NCBI RefSeq assembly: GCF_019703515.2
Contig: NC_059349.1
Coordinates: 20,308,744 to 20,372,743, forward strand
Direction of reading: 5' to 3'
Source of the DNA: Myxocyprinus asiaticus
Lineage: Eukaryota; Chordata; Actinopteri; Cypriniformes; Catostomidae
DNA: 64,000 nt
The notes under the pieces were generated by a model, which was not told the origin of the DNA, searched no databases, and saw only the letters and a list, made by a program, of their open reading frames with translations. Positions 1-11,346 of this stretch are shown here, one piece after another. Every line of letters begins with the position of its first letter. Position 1 is the first letter of the stretch. Both the position numbers and the translations under genes were made by a program.

Positions 1-679
1 CATGAAAAACAATTCCCGAGGGCAAATTTTGCACCCAAACAAAATATAATAATTTCTGATGCTGATCTCTACATGTTGTTGTTACTAAAAAGGCATAATA
101 GTGTTATGAAAGAATTAAACTTTAAGTTTCTCTCTCCCCAGCCCTTTATTTGACCTCTGTCATAAATCTACTCTGTAATTACTGAAAGAATGCTTATATT
201 TTTCTTTGGGGCTTTATCTGGACTTTGAAAGAAACCCCTTGAACCGCGAGGGCGTTTTCCCTCTTGAACCCATCGATCTGAAACCACATCTAAGCCTCCA
301 GAATTTCATTAGAATATGAGTTCCACAGCTCTCTGAAATTTCCCTGAGATTTACAAAAATGCCCAAATGGAACAGATGGTTGTCTGTTTTTGTTGGGAGG
401 TTTGGTTTTGATTCATGCTGACTTCTGCCACACCACAATGATCTTACTTGGTCTTTGATTTTATACTTTCTTTAAACTATATGGTTTGCTGAAAATACTC
501 CCAAACTTTCCCTGATTCCCTTAAATGTTGGCAAAGAAGTTTTGAATCAAGCATCAAAGTCCAATGCACAGTACCTCTCCATCTTCTCTCCATTAACTTC
601 TGGCATCTTCAGCCAGTTTATCTGTGTAATGGAGTGGGAATATTGAACTACAATTTTGTATACATATAATACACGAAAA
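1..679. other. Non-coding, no recognisable feature
   Basis: AT-rich sequence. Short open frames occur on the minus strand but show no family motif, no splice-like context and no repeat signature that I recognise. Confidence 0.6.
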
Positions 680-960
680 TACACTATATTGCCAAAAGAA
701 TGTGGACACTCAAACACCACGTGTGCTTGTTGAGTATTTAATTCCAAGAGATGATCTTCCACTCTTCTTTCCACAAGAGCATCAGTGATGACAGGCACTG
801 ATGTTGGGCGATGGGGCCTGGCTCATCCAAAAGGTCTTCAATGGGGTTTAGGTCTTAGCTTTATTCAGGCCAGTCAAATTCTTCCATTCCAGAATCAGTA
901 AATTATTTATTTTTGGGCTTTGTGCACAGGGACATTGTCATACTGGTCATAACAACAATA
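680..960 (-). mobile_element. Tc1-like transposon remnant (one end plus transposase fragment)
   Basis: It begins with ACACTATATTGCCAAAAG, the terminal repeat of a very common fish Tc1-like family. From about 840 the sequence resembles the antisense of that family's transposase 3' region, including the stretch around 'ggccagtcaaattcttcc' and 'tttgtgcacagggacattgtc'. The similarity fades near 960 and no second terminal repeat follows, so this is a truncated dead copy. The family assignment is from memory of fish repeats, not a database search. Confidence 0.7.
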
Positions 961-2085
961 CCACAGAATGATTTGTTTTCCTACAAATATGAGTGTGGTG
1001 TTTCAGACAGGAAGAATAGGATGTGAACAGATCTTTGGATGAAATGCAAATTAAGCTTTAGAAACGCAGTTTATATGATTGAGGAAGCTATTAACACTAC
1101 TGATGTCCAACTAATTTTCAACATTTCCCCTGCAGTCATTTTAGAACACAATATGTACTATCTAAGAAGAATTAACCTACACTTGAATATCTGCACTGTC
1201 TGACCAATCATTAAAGTCCCTCATTTGAAGCCTGAATGAAGTTCAGTTCAATCCATCCATATGTTGACCTGTTGTTCTACCTGAAACAGGGTTGCACTGA
1301 GGGTCATGATGAATCAATCAACACAAGTCCGCCCAAAGACATTATTATGCTGTCATTGTCCACGGACCTAGCAATTCATTCCCAGTCTGATCGTCATCAT
1401 CAGTACAATTACCTCTCACTGTGTGCATAAGAATAACTGACCCAATATTGTTTGATTTTGTTAAAATGCCTGTAAGCATACCTTCACTGTCTTAAATAGG
1501 ATCCAATTTCCATAATTGAAGAGATGCATTTGTTAATATTTATTCTTAATGCTCACACCAGAGGATATCCACAGGGGTATTTACAACGTGAAAAATTAAA
1601 CATTAACATTTTGTCATGCAGCCACTGCTAAGCAGCTGTAATTCAAAATAAATTGCTTATTCTGTGCCCTCCAAGCTTGTGGGACCCAGGCTTAATAAAG
1701 TGGAAAAGTCCATTTTGTAATGGCTCCGATTCATTCTGTTGGCCTGTCAGAGCCAGAATGGAGAAATCATTGGGAACGCTGTCAGAGAGGTGGACAAAAG
1801 GCAAATAGAGAAGGTCAGGCCTCAGAGTCGATGGGGGACAGTACAGCCCATCCTCCTTTTCCACTGCACACAAGCCACTATTGCGAGTAAAACGGGTATA
1901 ATTGCTTGAATCTCATGTGGGTGCTGCGATGCATCAGGTTCTAAAATATTTTCATATGCCACTCATTTGCTAATGTGGAATTCCTTATACAGGGCTTTCA
2001 TGCCAAGGACTCCGATCATGGCTAGATTGGGAACGTCACTGCATTTAAATCACAGAAGTTTGGATTAGCGATGATATGAGCAATA
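961..2085. other. Non-coding, nothing supported
   Basis: AT-rich sequence. The short frames at 1236-1430 (plus) and 1643-1873 (minus) carry no recognisable motif and are probably chance. Confidence 0.5.
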
Positions 2086-2123
2086 TAGTGGCCCCAGAAA
2101 GTATTTGGACACTTAAGTCACAC
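2086..2123. repeat. Isolated Tc1/mariner-like terminal repeat
   Basis: TAGTGGCCCCAGAAAGTATT followed by tggacacttaagtcacac. A closely related sequence appears inverted at 15679-15717 (gtgacataagtgtccaaata, then cgttttggggccagtg). The two are too far apart and too differently embedded to be ends of one element, so they are probably remnants of two copies of one non-autonomous family. Confidence 0.5.
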
Positions 2124-2271
2124 TTCAAAATGTATGAATGTCTAGGCATTACATAAAAAAATATGACATTAAGTTGCAGTCATTTTAAAGAAAAATAGTA
2201 CATTTTTCAAGCCAAAGCATGTCACAAAAAAAAAAAATGTTTGTTAGGTTTCAAATTATAAAGTAGTACAT

Positions 2272-2811
2272 ACACTACCGTTCAAAAGTTTGGGGTCACT
2301 TGCCTGAAATGATTCTCATGATCTTAAAAATATTTTGATCTGAAGGCGTATGCTTAAATGTTTGAAATTAGTTTTATAGACAAAAATATATTTGTGCCAA
2401 CATATTAATTTATTTAATTACAAAAGTAAAATTGTATTTAAAAAAAAAAGGTTTTGAAATGGATGAACTGGTCCGAATAATTAAGAAAAGCAGCCAATAA
2501 GTGCCCAACATAGATGGGAACTACTTCAGTACTGTTTAAAATGCATCCCAGGGTGATGCCTCAAGAAGTTGGTTGAGAAAATGCCAAGAGTACATTTCTG
2601 CAAAATCTAGGCAAAGTGTGGCCACTCTGAAGATGCTAAAATATAACACAGTTTTGATATAGTTTTGATTCATAATTCCCATATTTCCATTTCTAGTCAT
2701 AGTTGTGATGACTTTACTATTATTCTAAAATGTGAAAATAAATAAATAAAATAAATTAAAAAAAATAAATAAAGAATGAGTAAGTGACCCTAAACTTTTG
2801 AACGGTAGTGT
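2272..2811. mobile_element. Complete non-autonomous Tc1-like element with 30-bp inverted ends
   Basis: The left end, 2272-2301, reads ACACTACCGTTCAAAAGTTT then ggggtcactt. The right end, 2782-2811, is its reverse complement with one mismatch. The 540-bp interior is AT-rich and has no transposase frame. These ends are a familiar teleost Tc1/mariner-type signature. It would need transposase supplied by another element. Confidence 0.75.
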
Positions 2812-3356
2812 CTATTGTTCATAATGAAGACAAAACGTTTTTTTTGAAGAAAAAACTTTGTGTTAATGTTAAAAGTTAATGTAATGAACTGCACATGTGG
2901 TTACTCTGCTAGGACACCAGTGTGAACTGACCAACATGATGACACAGGAAGTCTGCATGTTGTTTCAGAGAGTTCCGGCACCCTAGAATTGGCCACATTA
3001 TGCCGACGCACCGAAAAGCAGAATCTCCTATCAGAAATTTTTGCATCAGCTCCAGTGTGTTTACATTTTCCTGTGGTGCGCCTGGAAGCACACTGTGTCA
3101 GCAGTTTTTGAGACCTTAGGATCCCACATTGTAATCAGGGAGTATTTGCATTTGCATAATCAGTGACGAGTGCGGTTCGGAGGTTACATTTTTTCCTCTG
3201 ACATTAGAGAAGAAGAGCCTTGTAACTTTGCGATCTGAGCTTTCCTGTACTCTACATTGTGCGGAACCTGGGCAGAGGGGCGCTGAAGTGAAGCCAGTCA
3301 AAGAAGGGCTAAGAGAAGAGCATGAGCCAAGAGAGCAGAGAATTCATCCTAGGCGG
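2812..3356. other. Non-coding left flank of the sushi-type element
   Basis: No supported gene. The bases GGCGG at 3352-3356 directly abut the LTR and resemble GGCAG at 14232-14236 on the other side (4 of 5 identical). That fits a 5-bp target-site duplication with one later change. Confidence 0.55.
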
Positions 3357-3791
3357 TGTCACAGACTGGCATAGACACAATGACGAAAGGGAGATTAGTT
3401 TATAACACAGATTAGTTTATTAGTGAATCGGCTGGAACACAGTGTTCAAACAGGTAAGATGATCAGTAGCGGGGAAACGAGGGGACAAAGGAAGACTGGA
3501 TGTCAACGTAGGTGACTGAATGACTGGATGATGACTAGGAAGACTGGATGTTGACTTGGGATGACTAGAACGAGGTAACAAAGCTGGTTGGAGATCACAG
3601 AAGTTCGTAGAAAGTAGGTTTTGAGGTAGGTACTCTTGTAGCTTCTGACGAGGCCAGACCATGACTGAGGGTGTGTGTGCTCTTCTTATAGTGCTGGTGA
3701 TGAGGGTTGATGAGTGACAGGTGTACCTGATTAGTACTCTGGTGAGTGTGAAGGTTGAGTGAGTGAGGGAGAGCCTGGCGTGATCATGACA
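3357..3791 (-). repeat. 3' LTR of sushi-type element
   Basis: 435-bp copy matching the split 5' LTR at 7960-8114 plus 13895-14231. It is shorter by roughly 75 bp around 3470, where the other LTR keeps sequence absent here. It contains the 14-mer GGCCAGACCATGAC at 3652-3665, the predicted start of the RNA repeat region. Confidence 0.88.
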
Positions 3792-3804
3792 TTACCCCCC
3801 CTCC
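3792..3804 (-). promoter_or_regulatory. Polypurine tract next to the 3' LTR
   Basis: On the minus strand it reads GGAGGGGGGGTAA immediately before the LTR. This is the expected position and composition for the primer of plus-strand DNA synthesis. Confidence 0.75.
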
Positions 3805-3933
3805 ACGAGCTGCTCCAGAGGGCCGTATCTCCCGGTGCCATGGCCAGCCCCGTCCGCGTTGAGCAGGACAATCAGGATGGTTTAGGTGGAAGGTTTGAGT
3901 GAGGGCCGGATCCAGGATGTCATCTTGAGGTAC

Positions 3934-5554
3934 TCAGGAGCGTTCCTCTGGTCCGTATCCCTCCGAGTCTACCAGGTACTCGAGACGACCCCTACGGCGC
4001 CGGGAGTCCAGGCTTTCCTTGATGGCATAGATGGGTCCAACCTCCAGAAGTGGCAGTAGGGTGGGGTTCTTCTGCTGGGCCAGGCTCTGTGGAGGAGGCA
4101 GACAAAGGTCGGTGGAAGGCTTTGAGGAGTGATACATGAAATGCTGGGGGTAATTGCAGTTTATACATCAACGGGTTGACCTGTTCCAGGATGGTGAAGG
4201 GACCAAAGTATCTGGGACTCAGTTTCTTGCAGGGCAGATGTAACCTGATGTCCTTGGTGGAGAGCCACACCTTCTATCCAGGCTGAAAGGTGGGGGTCGA
4301 GGATCTCCGGACATCGGCGTGTCCTTTATGATGGCGCACTGCTCGCTGCAGATGGTGATGGGCAGTATCCCAGACCCTCTCGCTCTCACAGAACCAATGG
4401 TTGACTGCTGGAATTTCAGAGGGTTCCCCATCCCAGGGGAACAATGGTGGCTGGTAACCGAGTATGCATTGGAATGGTGTTAACCCAGTCTCAGGTTGGC
4501 GGAGTGAGTTCTGGGCATACTCGGCCCATGCCAAGAACTGGTACCAGGAGTTCTGATGGCTGTGGCACAAGGTCCGGAGGAAGTGTCCTACTTCCTGGAT
4601 TTTCCTCTCTGCTTGCTCGTTAGTCTGGGGGTGATATCCTGACGAGAGTCTTACGGTCACGCCCAAGAGCGAGAAGAAGGCTTCCATACTCTGCAGATGA
4701 ATTGCGGTCCTCAATCAGAAACGATATCCTCAGGAAGGCTGAAGTAACTGAATACATGGTTGAAGAGTAACTCTCTGGTTTCTATGGCTGTCAAATTATG
4801 ACCACCTGCCTAATATGCTGTTGGTCCTCTCCGTGACGGCACAACTGCAATGACTTGCCGAGGCATGGACTCTACAGGCAGGCCCTTAAAAGGGATCAGG
4901 TGGCAGGTTTTGGAAAACCTATCCACAATGACAAGAATAAGGTAAATTGATTAGATGCAGGTAAGTCTGTCATGAAATCCACCCCCAGGTGTGACCACGG
5001 TCTTCTTGGAACAGGCAACGAGAGGAGTTTTCCAACAGGAAGGTGATGGGGTTTCTAGCCATGGTGCATTCTCCACAACCCTGGACGAACCTTCTGATGT
5101 CTATGGCCATTCTGGGCCACCAGAACCATTCCTGGATGAGCGAGAGGGTATGATTGGTCCCGGGGTGGCCAGTGCCAACAGAGGAATGGATGGATTCAAT
5201 GAGGGGAATTGAGAAGATGGAATAAAGGTTTTTTAGGCGGGCAGCCCGGTGGAGCTGGCTCAGTGGCGGCAGCCTCAGCGATCCTATCATCCAGGGTACA
5301 CTGGATGGGGCTGACCACCAGACTGGGTGGTAGGATGGATTCAGGTTTGTCAGAACCTTCCTCAGGAGCATAGAGTCTAGAGAGGGCATCTGCTTGCAGT
5401 TCTTGGACCCTGGGCGATAGGTGATGGTGAAGTTAAACTGGGTGAAGAAGAAGGCCCATTGAGCTTGCCAGGGATTCAGTCTCTTGCCATCTCTCAGATA
5501 TTCCAGATTCTGATGGTCGGTTAGGACCAGGAAGGGATGACGGGCCCCCTCCAA
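3934..5554 (-). pseudogene. Integrase region with C-terminal chromodomain (sushi element), broken
   Basis: From 5554 downward the frame holds the RNase H tail (LTDHQNLEYL), then the zinc-binding H2C2 region (GHPGTNHT ... CGECTMAR). The integrase core around 4970-4714 is destroyed by stops and frame changes. It resumes with [14 protein letters not shown], carrying the presumed catalytic Glu, and continues to the C-terminal part ([22 protein letters not shown]). In another frame near 3934-4060 comes a chromodomain remnant ([15 protein letters not shown]), where the usual Trp after YLVD is Ser. Chromodomains steer chromoviral integrases to chromatin. Not functional here. Confidence 0.82.
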
Positions 5555-6737
5555 CCAGTGCCGCCACTCTTCCAGAGCTAGTTTGATGGCAAGGAGTTCT
5601 CTGTTGCTGATGTCATAATTTTGCTCCGCTGGGTTGAGTTTTCTGGAGTAGTATGCACAAGGATGGAGATGGGCTGGATTCCCCTGCTGCTGTGAGAGGA
5701 TGGCACCTATGCCTGAGACAGAGGCATCTACTATCTATTAGCAAACCCAAGGAAGTGTTGAAGTTCTTTGACAGTGGTGGGTTCTGGCCAGGTTTTGATG
5801 GCTCCTACTTTCCCCTCATCCATCTTGATGCCCTCTGCACAGATGATGTAACCAAGTAACTGGGTGGAGCTCTGGTGGAAGGAACAATTCTCAGCCTTGA
5901 GGTAGAGATTGTATTCCCTCAGCTTGGTGAGAACTAATTGATCGTGGTGGCGATGTTTGGCCTCGTTCCGGGAGTATACCAGGATGTCATCAATGTAGAC
6001 TAGGACGAAGTGGTGGAGATACTCCCGGAATGCCTCGTTCATGAATCCCTGGAACACGGAGGGGGCGTTGACCAGGCTGTACAGCATGACACGGTATTCA
6101 TAGTGGCCAGTAGGGGTCACAAAGGCAGTTTTCCATTTGTCCCCACTCCGGATTCAGATTAGTAGGTGCTGCGCAGGTCAAGCTTGCTGAAGAGTGTAGC
6201 TCCACTCAACTGTTCCAGTGCAGCAGGGATGAGGGGAAGTGGGTATTGGAACTTCACAATGATTATATTTTGACTTCTGTAGTCGATATAGGGCCACAAA
6301 CCTCCACCCTTCTTGGCCACAAAGAAGAAACTGGAAACAGCAGGGGATGTAGAATGTTGGATGTAGCCCTGTTTAAGAGCCTCAGTAATGTACTCCTCCA
6401 TGGCGTGTTGCTCCAGGAGAGATAACGGGTATATTTTACCTCTGGGCACTGGTTCACCAGGAATCAGGTCAATAGTACAATCACATGGTCAGTGTGGTGG
6501 TAACTGGGAGGCTCGTCTCAGGCAGAAGACATCCTGGAAGTGGGCATAGCATGCAGGGATGTCCACAGACTGTTGATCTGGAGGGCTCTCAATGGAGGTA
6601 GTGTTTATCTGCAACACAGGTGAACACAGATGTTTGGTCACAGGCAGGCATGAAAGCAGGTAGCATGACAGGTGGAGCCCCACTTCAGGATGTTGCCCGT
6701 TCTCCAGGATATTTGTGGATTGTGCCGGACGAGCCAT
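5555..6737 (-). pseudogene. Reverse transcriptase and RNase H of sushi element, broken
   Basis: The RT start ([20 protein letters not shown]) is preceded in the same frame by the linker ending in a stop near 6489. The fingers part ([20 protein letters not shown]) and [11 protein letters not shown] follow to 6159. The frame then changes and continues from 6120 with [20 protein letters not shown] and an intact [10 protein letters not shown] active site, ending at the FLGFANR motif near 5731. RNase H follows in a third frame and joins the 5554 frame. At least two frame changes and one stop separate the segments. Confidence 0.85.
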
Positions 6738-7018
6738 GGGCGCCCTAGGATCACGTCAGCTGTTGAGAGCTCCAGAACCAGTAGGGTGATGGTTTCTACA
6801 AGTTGGCTACCAACCTGGAGTTGCAAGGGTCCGACACAATGCTTGATGACACCTCTCCCCAAGGGTTTTCTGATTATGGATTGGATGAAGTATTTAGACA
6901 AGCAGGATTCCTTTTTGAGCTGGAACTTTTGACAGAGAGCTCCCAAGATGAAATTGCTGGCTGACCCAGAGTCGAGGAGGGCGGTGACTGTGGATGACAC
7001 ATCATGGGCAGTAAGCAT
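6638..7018 (-). pseudogene. Aspartic protease of sushi element (start of pol)
   Basis: Frame of 126 codons with the retropepsin signature ALLDSGSASNFI at about residues 14-25 and DVILGRPWLVRHNPQI later. Its ATG overlaps the gag stop as TAATG, so pol lies in the -1 frame relative to gag. The catalytic Asp-Ser-Gly is intact, but the frame breaks before RT. The protease would cleave Gag and Pol precursors in the particle. Confidence 0.82.
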
Positions 7019-7947
7019 TACAGTGATAGTAAGTGTGTAAGTGGTTTACAATTGACTGAGGGTGAAAAAACAACACTCACCACTGGTAATGGAGGTTGGA
7101 TGGGACACGAGGATTTCACGTGTCCCTCAGCTCCGCAATATAGACAAAGGTGCTGGATCAGCCGGCGATGTCTTTCAGCGGGGGAGAGGTGAGATGTATC
7201 GACTTGCATGGGCTCTGAGACTGGTTCTGAAGGGGCTGATGGAACTGGCCGGTGGGTAGTGGAGAGAGACTGCAAGGCTATCTGATCTTCTAGACATTCC
7301 CTCATTCAATGAGCCACCCGGATGGACAACAGAATGAAATGCTCTAGCCCAATTGTGTTATCGTAGGCAACGAGCTGCAGCCGCAGCGCTGGGTTCAGGC
7401 CTAGATGGTAGGTGGTAAGTAACGCAGGTTCATTCCATCTGCTAGCTGCAGCAAGGGTCCTGAACTTGAGGGAGTAATCAAGAATATGATCCTTTCCTTG
7501 ACAGAGTTTAATTAATTTTTCACTCACCATGGTGTCACCAGCGGGTTGTCCGAAAACTTCACGGAAGTGAGCGATGAAAGAGTCCAGTGACTGCATGATG
7601 GGGCTAGTTTGTGTCCATAAGGATTCTGTCCATTGTAGAGCTCTGCCGGTAAGTTATGACAGGATGAAGGCTATTTTGGCTCTTTCAGATGGGTAGCGCT
7701 GCAGCTGCATTTTCAGGGTGAGCGAACACTGAAGCAGAAAGCCATTGCAGTCATCCGCCGAGCCAGAGCAGGGCGCTGGATTGACCATGGGACTGGCAGT
7801 GTACACCGGTGACGAAGTGGTTCCAGGAAGTGTGGTGGTTGTGCTCAGTGGCTGTGAAGAAACAGAAGAGGTGAGAGATCGGCGTAAAACATCAACAAGT
7901 TCTTGCAAAGGATCATTAGGATTAGTTCCTGCTGGATTCTTTGTCAT
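7018..7947 (-). pseudogene. gag of sushi element, two in-frame stops
   Basis: Start chosen at the ATG on 7947-7945 (MTKNPAGTNP), because upstream codons lie in the LTR. One frame runs to the TAA ending at 7018, interrupted near 7654 and at 7306. Capsid-like sequence (CNGFLLQCSLTLKMQLQRYP, then SLDSFIAHFREVFG) is followed by a zinc knuckle CLYCGAEGHVKSSCP of CX2CX4HX4C form near 7130. This Gag type is related to the ancestor of mammalian PEG10/RTL genes (family knowledge). It would form the particle and bind RNA. The proline- and serine-rich N-terminus is typical. Confidence 0.85.
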
Positions 7948-7956
7948 GGTCTGGCC
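7943..7956 (-). promoter_or_regulatory. Predicted self-priming primer-binding site
   Basis: On the minus strand GGCCAGACCATGAC lies 3 nt after the LTR end (7960) and overlaps the gag start codon. It is the exact reverse complement of the sequence predicted to start the element's RNA (14105 down to 14092). No tRNA-like TGG-initiated primer site is seen. Tf1/sushi elements prime reverse transcription by folding the RNA 5' end onto such a site. Confidence 0.72.
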
Positions 7957-7959
7957 TTC

Positions 7960-8114
7960 TGTCACAGACTGGCATAGACACAATGACGAAAGGGAGATGT
8001 GTCAAGTAACACAGAGTAGTTTATTAGTGAATCGGCTGGAACACAGTGTTCAAACAGGTAAGATGATCAGTAGCTGGGTTCTTGGAATGCAGGATGGTAT
8101 GATAGTGATTGAGG
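7960..8114 (-). repeat. 5' LTR of sushi element, inner part
   Basis: It starts TGTCACAGACTGGCATAGAC on the plus strand, matching 3357 onward. It is interrupted after gattgagg at 8114 by DIRS A and resumes at 13895 with tgccttacag. Confidence 0.88.
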
Positions 8115-8300
8115 GTTCCCTATCTGTCACTCACTCGACGTTGGTGTCGATGTAGTGACACTAGGGGTCACTCTTGGGAGCCTGAGACACCTCTGGTCTT
8201 TGATAAAAGGCCAATGAAAATTGGCGAGTGGTATTTGCATGCCACTCCCCCGAACATACGGGTATAAAAGGAGCTGGTATGCAACCACTCATTCAGATTT
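8115..8300 (+). repeat. Left inverted terminal repeat of DIRS A
   Basis: 8137-8300 is almost identical to the reverse complement of 13681-13846. The outer 22 bases (GTTCCCTATCTGTCACTCAC...) are unique to this end. A TATAAAAG box at 8263-8270 reads into the element and is the likely promoter. Confidence 0.88.
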
Positions 8301-8553
8301 TCTCTTCGGAGCCGAACGGTCATGCTCATTGAGCTGAATACTACTGTTCATTCACCTGCTGGATCTGACGGCGCATTTCAGCGGCTTCTCCCTCCTCTGC
8401 ACTGGTGCACTGCAGAGAATGCCCCTGGGCGCTTCGGCAGAAAAACTAGAGAGTATATTTTCTGAAAGAGCATTTTTCCCCTCTAAAAGAGTATATATTT
8501 CTCTAAAAGAGCGCACACACGGAACGTCTTTTTAAAGACGCGTCTTTTTAAAG

Positions 8554-9410
8554 ATACTTTTCCGATTGTGTGTTATTCCTGGTTGTGCTCGTTATCTCTC
8601 GCCTTCTAACGGTCACGATCACTGTCTTTCGTGTCTGGGCACTGCTCACGCGGAGACAGCGTTCGTGGATGGTCACATTCTCATTGCGAGAATGTGTCCA
8701 TGGCAACGTTGCGGTCACGGCTCGCCTTCGTCAGGAAGCGGGGATTGCGCTCACGGTGCACCTATGCCCGCAGAGCGCCACCACCTGGTGTGGGTGCCCA
8801 AAGCCCCCGTCCAAGGCCTGTAGGTTTACGTCGTCTCTGACGGTCAAAGCCTACGGCGCTGCTGGACAAGCCGCCTCCGCCCTGCACGCCATGACTCTCC
8901 TGCAAGTCCGCCAAGGCGCTAAAGGAACTGCACGAGGGTAGTTCCTCCCCGGGATTGATGCAGGAACTGCGCTCGGCGACCGACCTCGCTCTCCGAGCGA
9001 CGGAGGTCACGGCGCGGTCTCTCAGGCGGACGATGGCCACACTAGTGGTCCAGGAGCGCCACCTTTGGCTCAACCTGGTCGAGATGGGTGAGGCCGACAG
9101 GACACGATTCCTTGCTGCCCCCATTTCCCAGGCGGGCCTATTCGGCGACACCGTCGAGGACTTTGCCCAGCAGTTCTCGATGGTAGAGCAGTAGATGGAT
9201 GCTAGTCGGCTTGTCCTGCCCCGGCGTGGCTCAAGATCCCGCACCCCATCTACTCATCGCCGAGGGCGTCCCCCTGCGGTGACTGCACCGGCTCCGCCGC
9301 AGCCCGCCCCTCCGGCCCGGCCCCGGCGTGGAGCCCACCGCAGGAAGCCGACGCCACCCGTCTCACAGCCGGCACCGAAGAACCCACAGAGGTCTTCGAA
9401 GCACCCCTGA
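8554..9410 (+). pseudogene. DIRS A ORF1 (gag-like), broken
   Basis: The frame at 8554 reads ATA where DIRS B and D have the ATG of ORF1. It continues with a Cys/His-rich N-terminus (CVIPGCARYLSPSNGHDHCL, then SCLGTAHAE). The middle is shortened compared with DIRS D. The conserved C-terminal part appears in other frames: LTVKAYGAAGQAASALHAMT near 8840, then from 8955 MMQELRSATDLALRATEV and AGLFGDTVEDFAQQFSMVEQ to a stop at 9194. A basic Pro/Arg tail ends at 9410. It is presumed to bind the RNA in particles; the role is inferred from other DIRS elements. Confidence 0.78.
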
Positions 9411-10074
9411 GACGGGCGACCCAGGGACAATGAAATCCGCTGCTCTGGAGCTGGTAAGCAGATCTTCATCTTTTTGTTACCTTTTGCATTTAATTGCGCT
9501 GCATGCCCAAGTGGCTGCAGTACTCAAGAGCTCCACAAGAGTGGTTTCCTTGTTCCCTGGGTCACATATCCGGTGTGTATGGCTGGCATCACGACCACCG
9601 TCCACCACTCCATTTGGCAGGTTGGCGCTCCAGCGGCGGTCTCCCGCCCTGAGCGCCCAGCTGTGGCACAAATCTGCCCCCGATGTGACAGTCTCCACGG
9701 GTCATGAGGACAGGCCTCTTCCTCCCCTGTCCCAGGCTGTTCCGGGGGTGGTCACAAGGAGCCAGATAAGTGCTTCGATGTCCTCGGACTCAGCACGGCC
9801 ACGATGTGGTGTGGCACCTCAAGCTCCGCCCCGCCGCGAGGCCCCACCCACCGGTACATCCGATGATGTTGTCCCTTTGGTCCCCCTTGCGTGGAACTCG
9901 GACGCATGGCTTGCGCTTTCCAGTCCGTCACGAGGGCTGGTCCGGACCGTCCGACTCGGCTGCACGATTCACTTCGCTGGACATCCGCCCAGGTCCAGCG
10001 GTGTCCACTTCACCTTGGTGAAAGACGGAAACGCTGCTACCTTGCGCGGAGATCGCTACCCTCCTACGGAAGGA

Positions 10075-11300
10075 CGCGATAGAACCTGTCCCTCCAGCCG
10101 AGATGAAGAAGGGGTTTTACAGCCCCTACTTCATTGTACCAAAAAAAGGCGGTGGGTTACGGCCAATCTTGGACCTGTGAGTACTGAACCGGGCCTTACA
10201 CAGACTCCCGTTCAAGATGCTGATGCAAAGACGCATTCTAGCGAACGTCCGGCATCAAGATTGGTTCGCGGCGGTAGACCCGAAGGATGCGTACTTTCAC
10301 GTCTCGATCCTTCCTCGACACAGACCCTTCCTGCAGTTCGCGTTCGAGGGTCAGGCGTATCGGTACAAGTCCTCCCTTTCGGCCTGTCCCTGTCTCCTCG
10401 CATCTTTACGAAGATTGCAGAGGCTGCCCTTGCCCCGTTAAGGGAGGTGGGCATTCGCATTCTCAACTATATCGACGACTGGCTAATCCTAGCTCACTCT
10501 CGAGATGGGTTATGCGCACACAGGGACCTGGTGCTCTCACACCTCAGCCGACTAGGGCTTCGGGTCAGCTGGGAAAAGAGCAAGCTCCTCCCAGTTCAGA
10601 GCATCTCTTTTCTCGGTTTGGAGTTGGACTCAGTCTCCTTGACGGCGCACCTTACGAAAGAGCGCGCCCAGTCGGTGCTGGCCTGTTTGAGGCGTTCAAA
10701 CAGAAAACAGCGGTTCCACTGAAACATTTTCAGAGGCTCCTGGGGCATATGGCATCCTCGGCGGTGGCCACCCCGCTCGGGTTAATGCATATGAGGCCGC
10801 TTCAGCACTGGCTCCAGACTCGAGTCCCGAGACGGGCATGGCGCCACGGGACACACTGCGTGGCCATTACGTCGGTCTGTCACCGTCTTTTCAGCCCTTG
10901 GACCGACCTCTCGTTTCCACGAGCAGGTGTTCCGCTAGAACTGGTCTCCAGGCGCGTCGTGGTCAGGACAGACGCCTCCAAAACGGGCTGGGGCGCTGTT
11001 GGCAATGGGCACGCAGCCGCCGGCCTCTAGACGGGTCCGCGGCTGCGTTGGCACATCAACTGCCTCGAGTTACTGGCAATTCTGCTCACCCTGCGGAGGT
11101 TCCGGCCGTTGATCCAGGGCAAGCACGTGCTAGTTCGGACAGACAGCACGGCAGCGGTAGCATATGTCAACCGCCAAGGCGGTCTGCGCTCCCACTGTAT
11201 GTCATAACTCGCCCGCCGTCTCCTCCAACGGAGTTAGCAGCACCAAGTCGCTGCAAGCCACTCACATCCCGGGCAACCTCAACACTCCGGCGGACGCGCC
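10075..11300 (+). pseudogene. DIRS A reverse transcriptase and RNase H, broken
   Basis: RT begins near 10075 (EPVPPAEMKKGFYSPYFIVP), with a TGA after ILDL at about 10180. It continues in the 10217 frame (ILANVRHQDWFAAVDPKDAY) and shifts near 10370 into the frame carrying PFGLSLSPRIFTKIAEAAL and the intact active site NYIDDWLIL, up to a stop at 10722. RNase H follows in further frames with VVVRTDASKTGWGAV near 10950 and HVLVRTDSTAAVAYVNRQGG near 11125. The Y-[IL]-D-D-W form is typical of DIRS RTs. Several frame changes make it inactive. Confidence 0.85.
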
Positions 11301-11346
11301 GTAACAACAGGTTACCCTCAAGGGAGAGTGGAGACTCCACCTTCAG

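Noticed and set aside
7055..7075. T6 run as a -1 frameshift slippery site in the sushi gag
   Set aside because: The run is out of register for an X-XXY-YYZ heptamer in the gag frame and no strong downstream structure is obvious.
9328..10722. 464-codon open frame as a single host gene
   Set aside because: Only the last ~115 codons match DIRS RT. The first part is an out-of-frame reading of ORF1 tail and spacer sequence, so it is not one protein.
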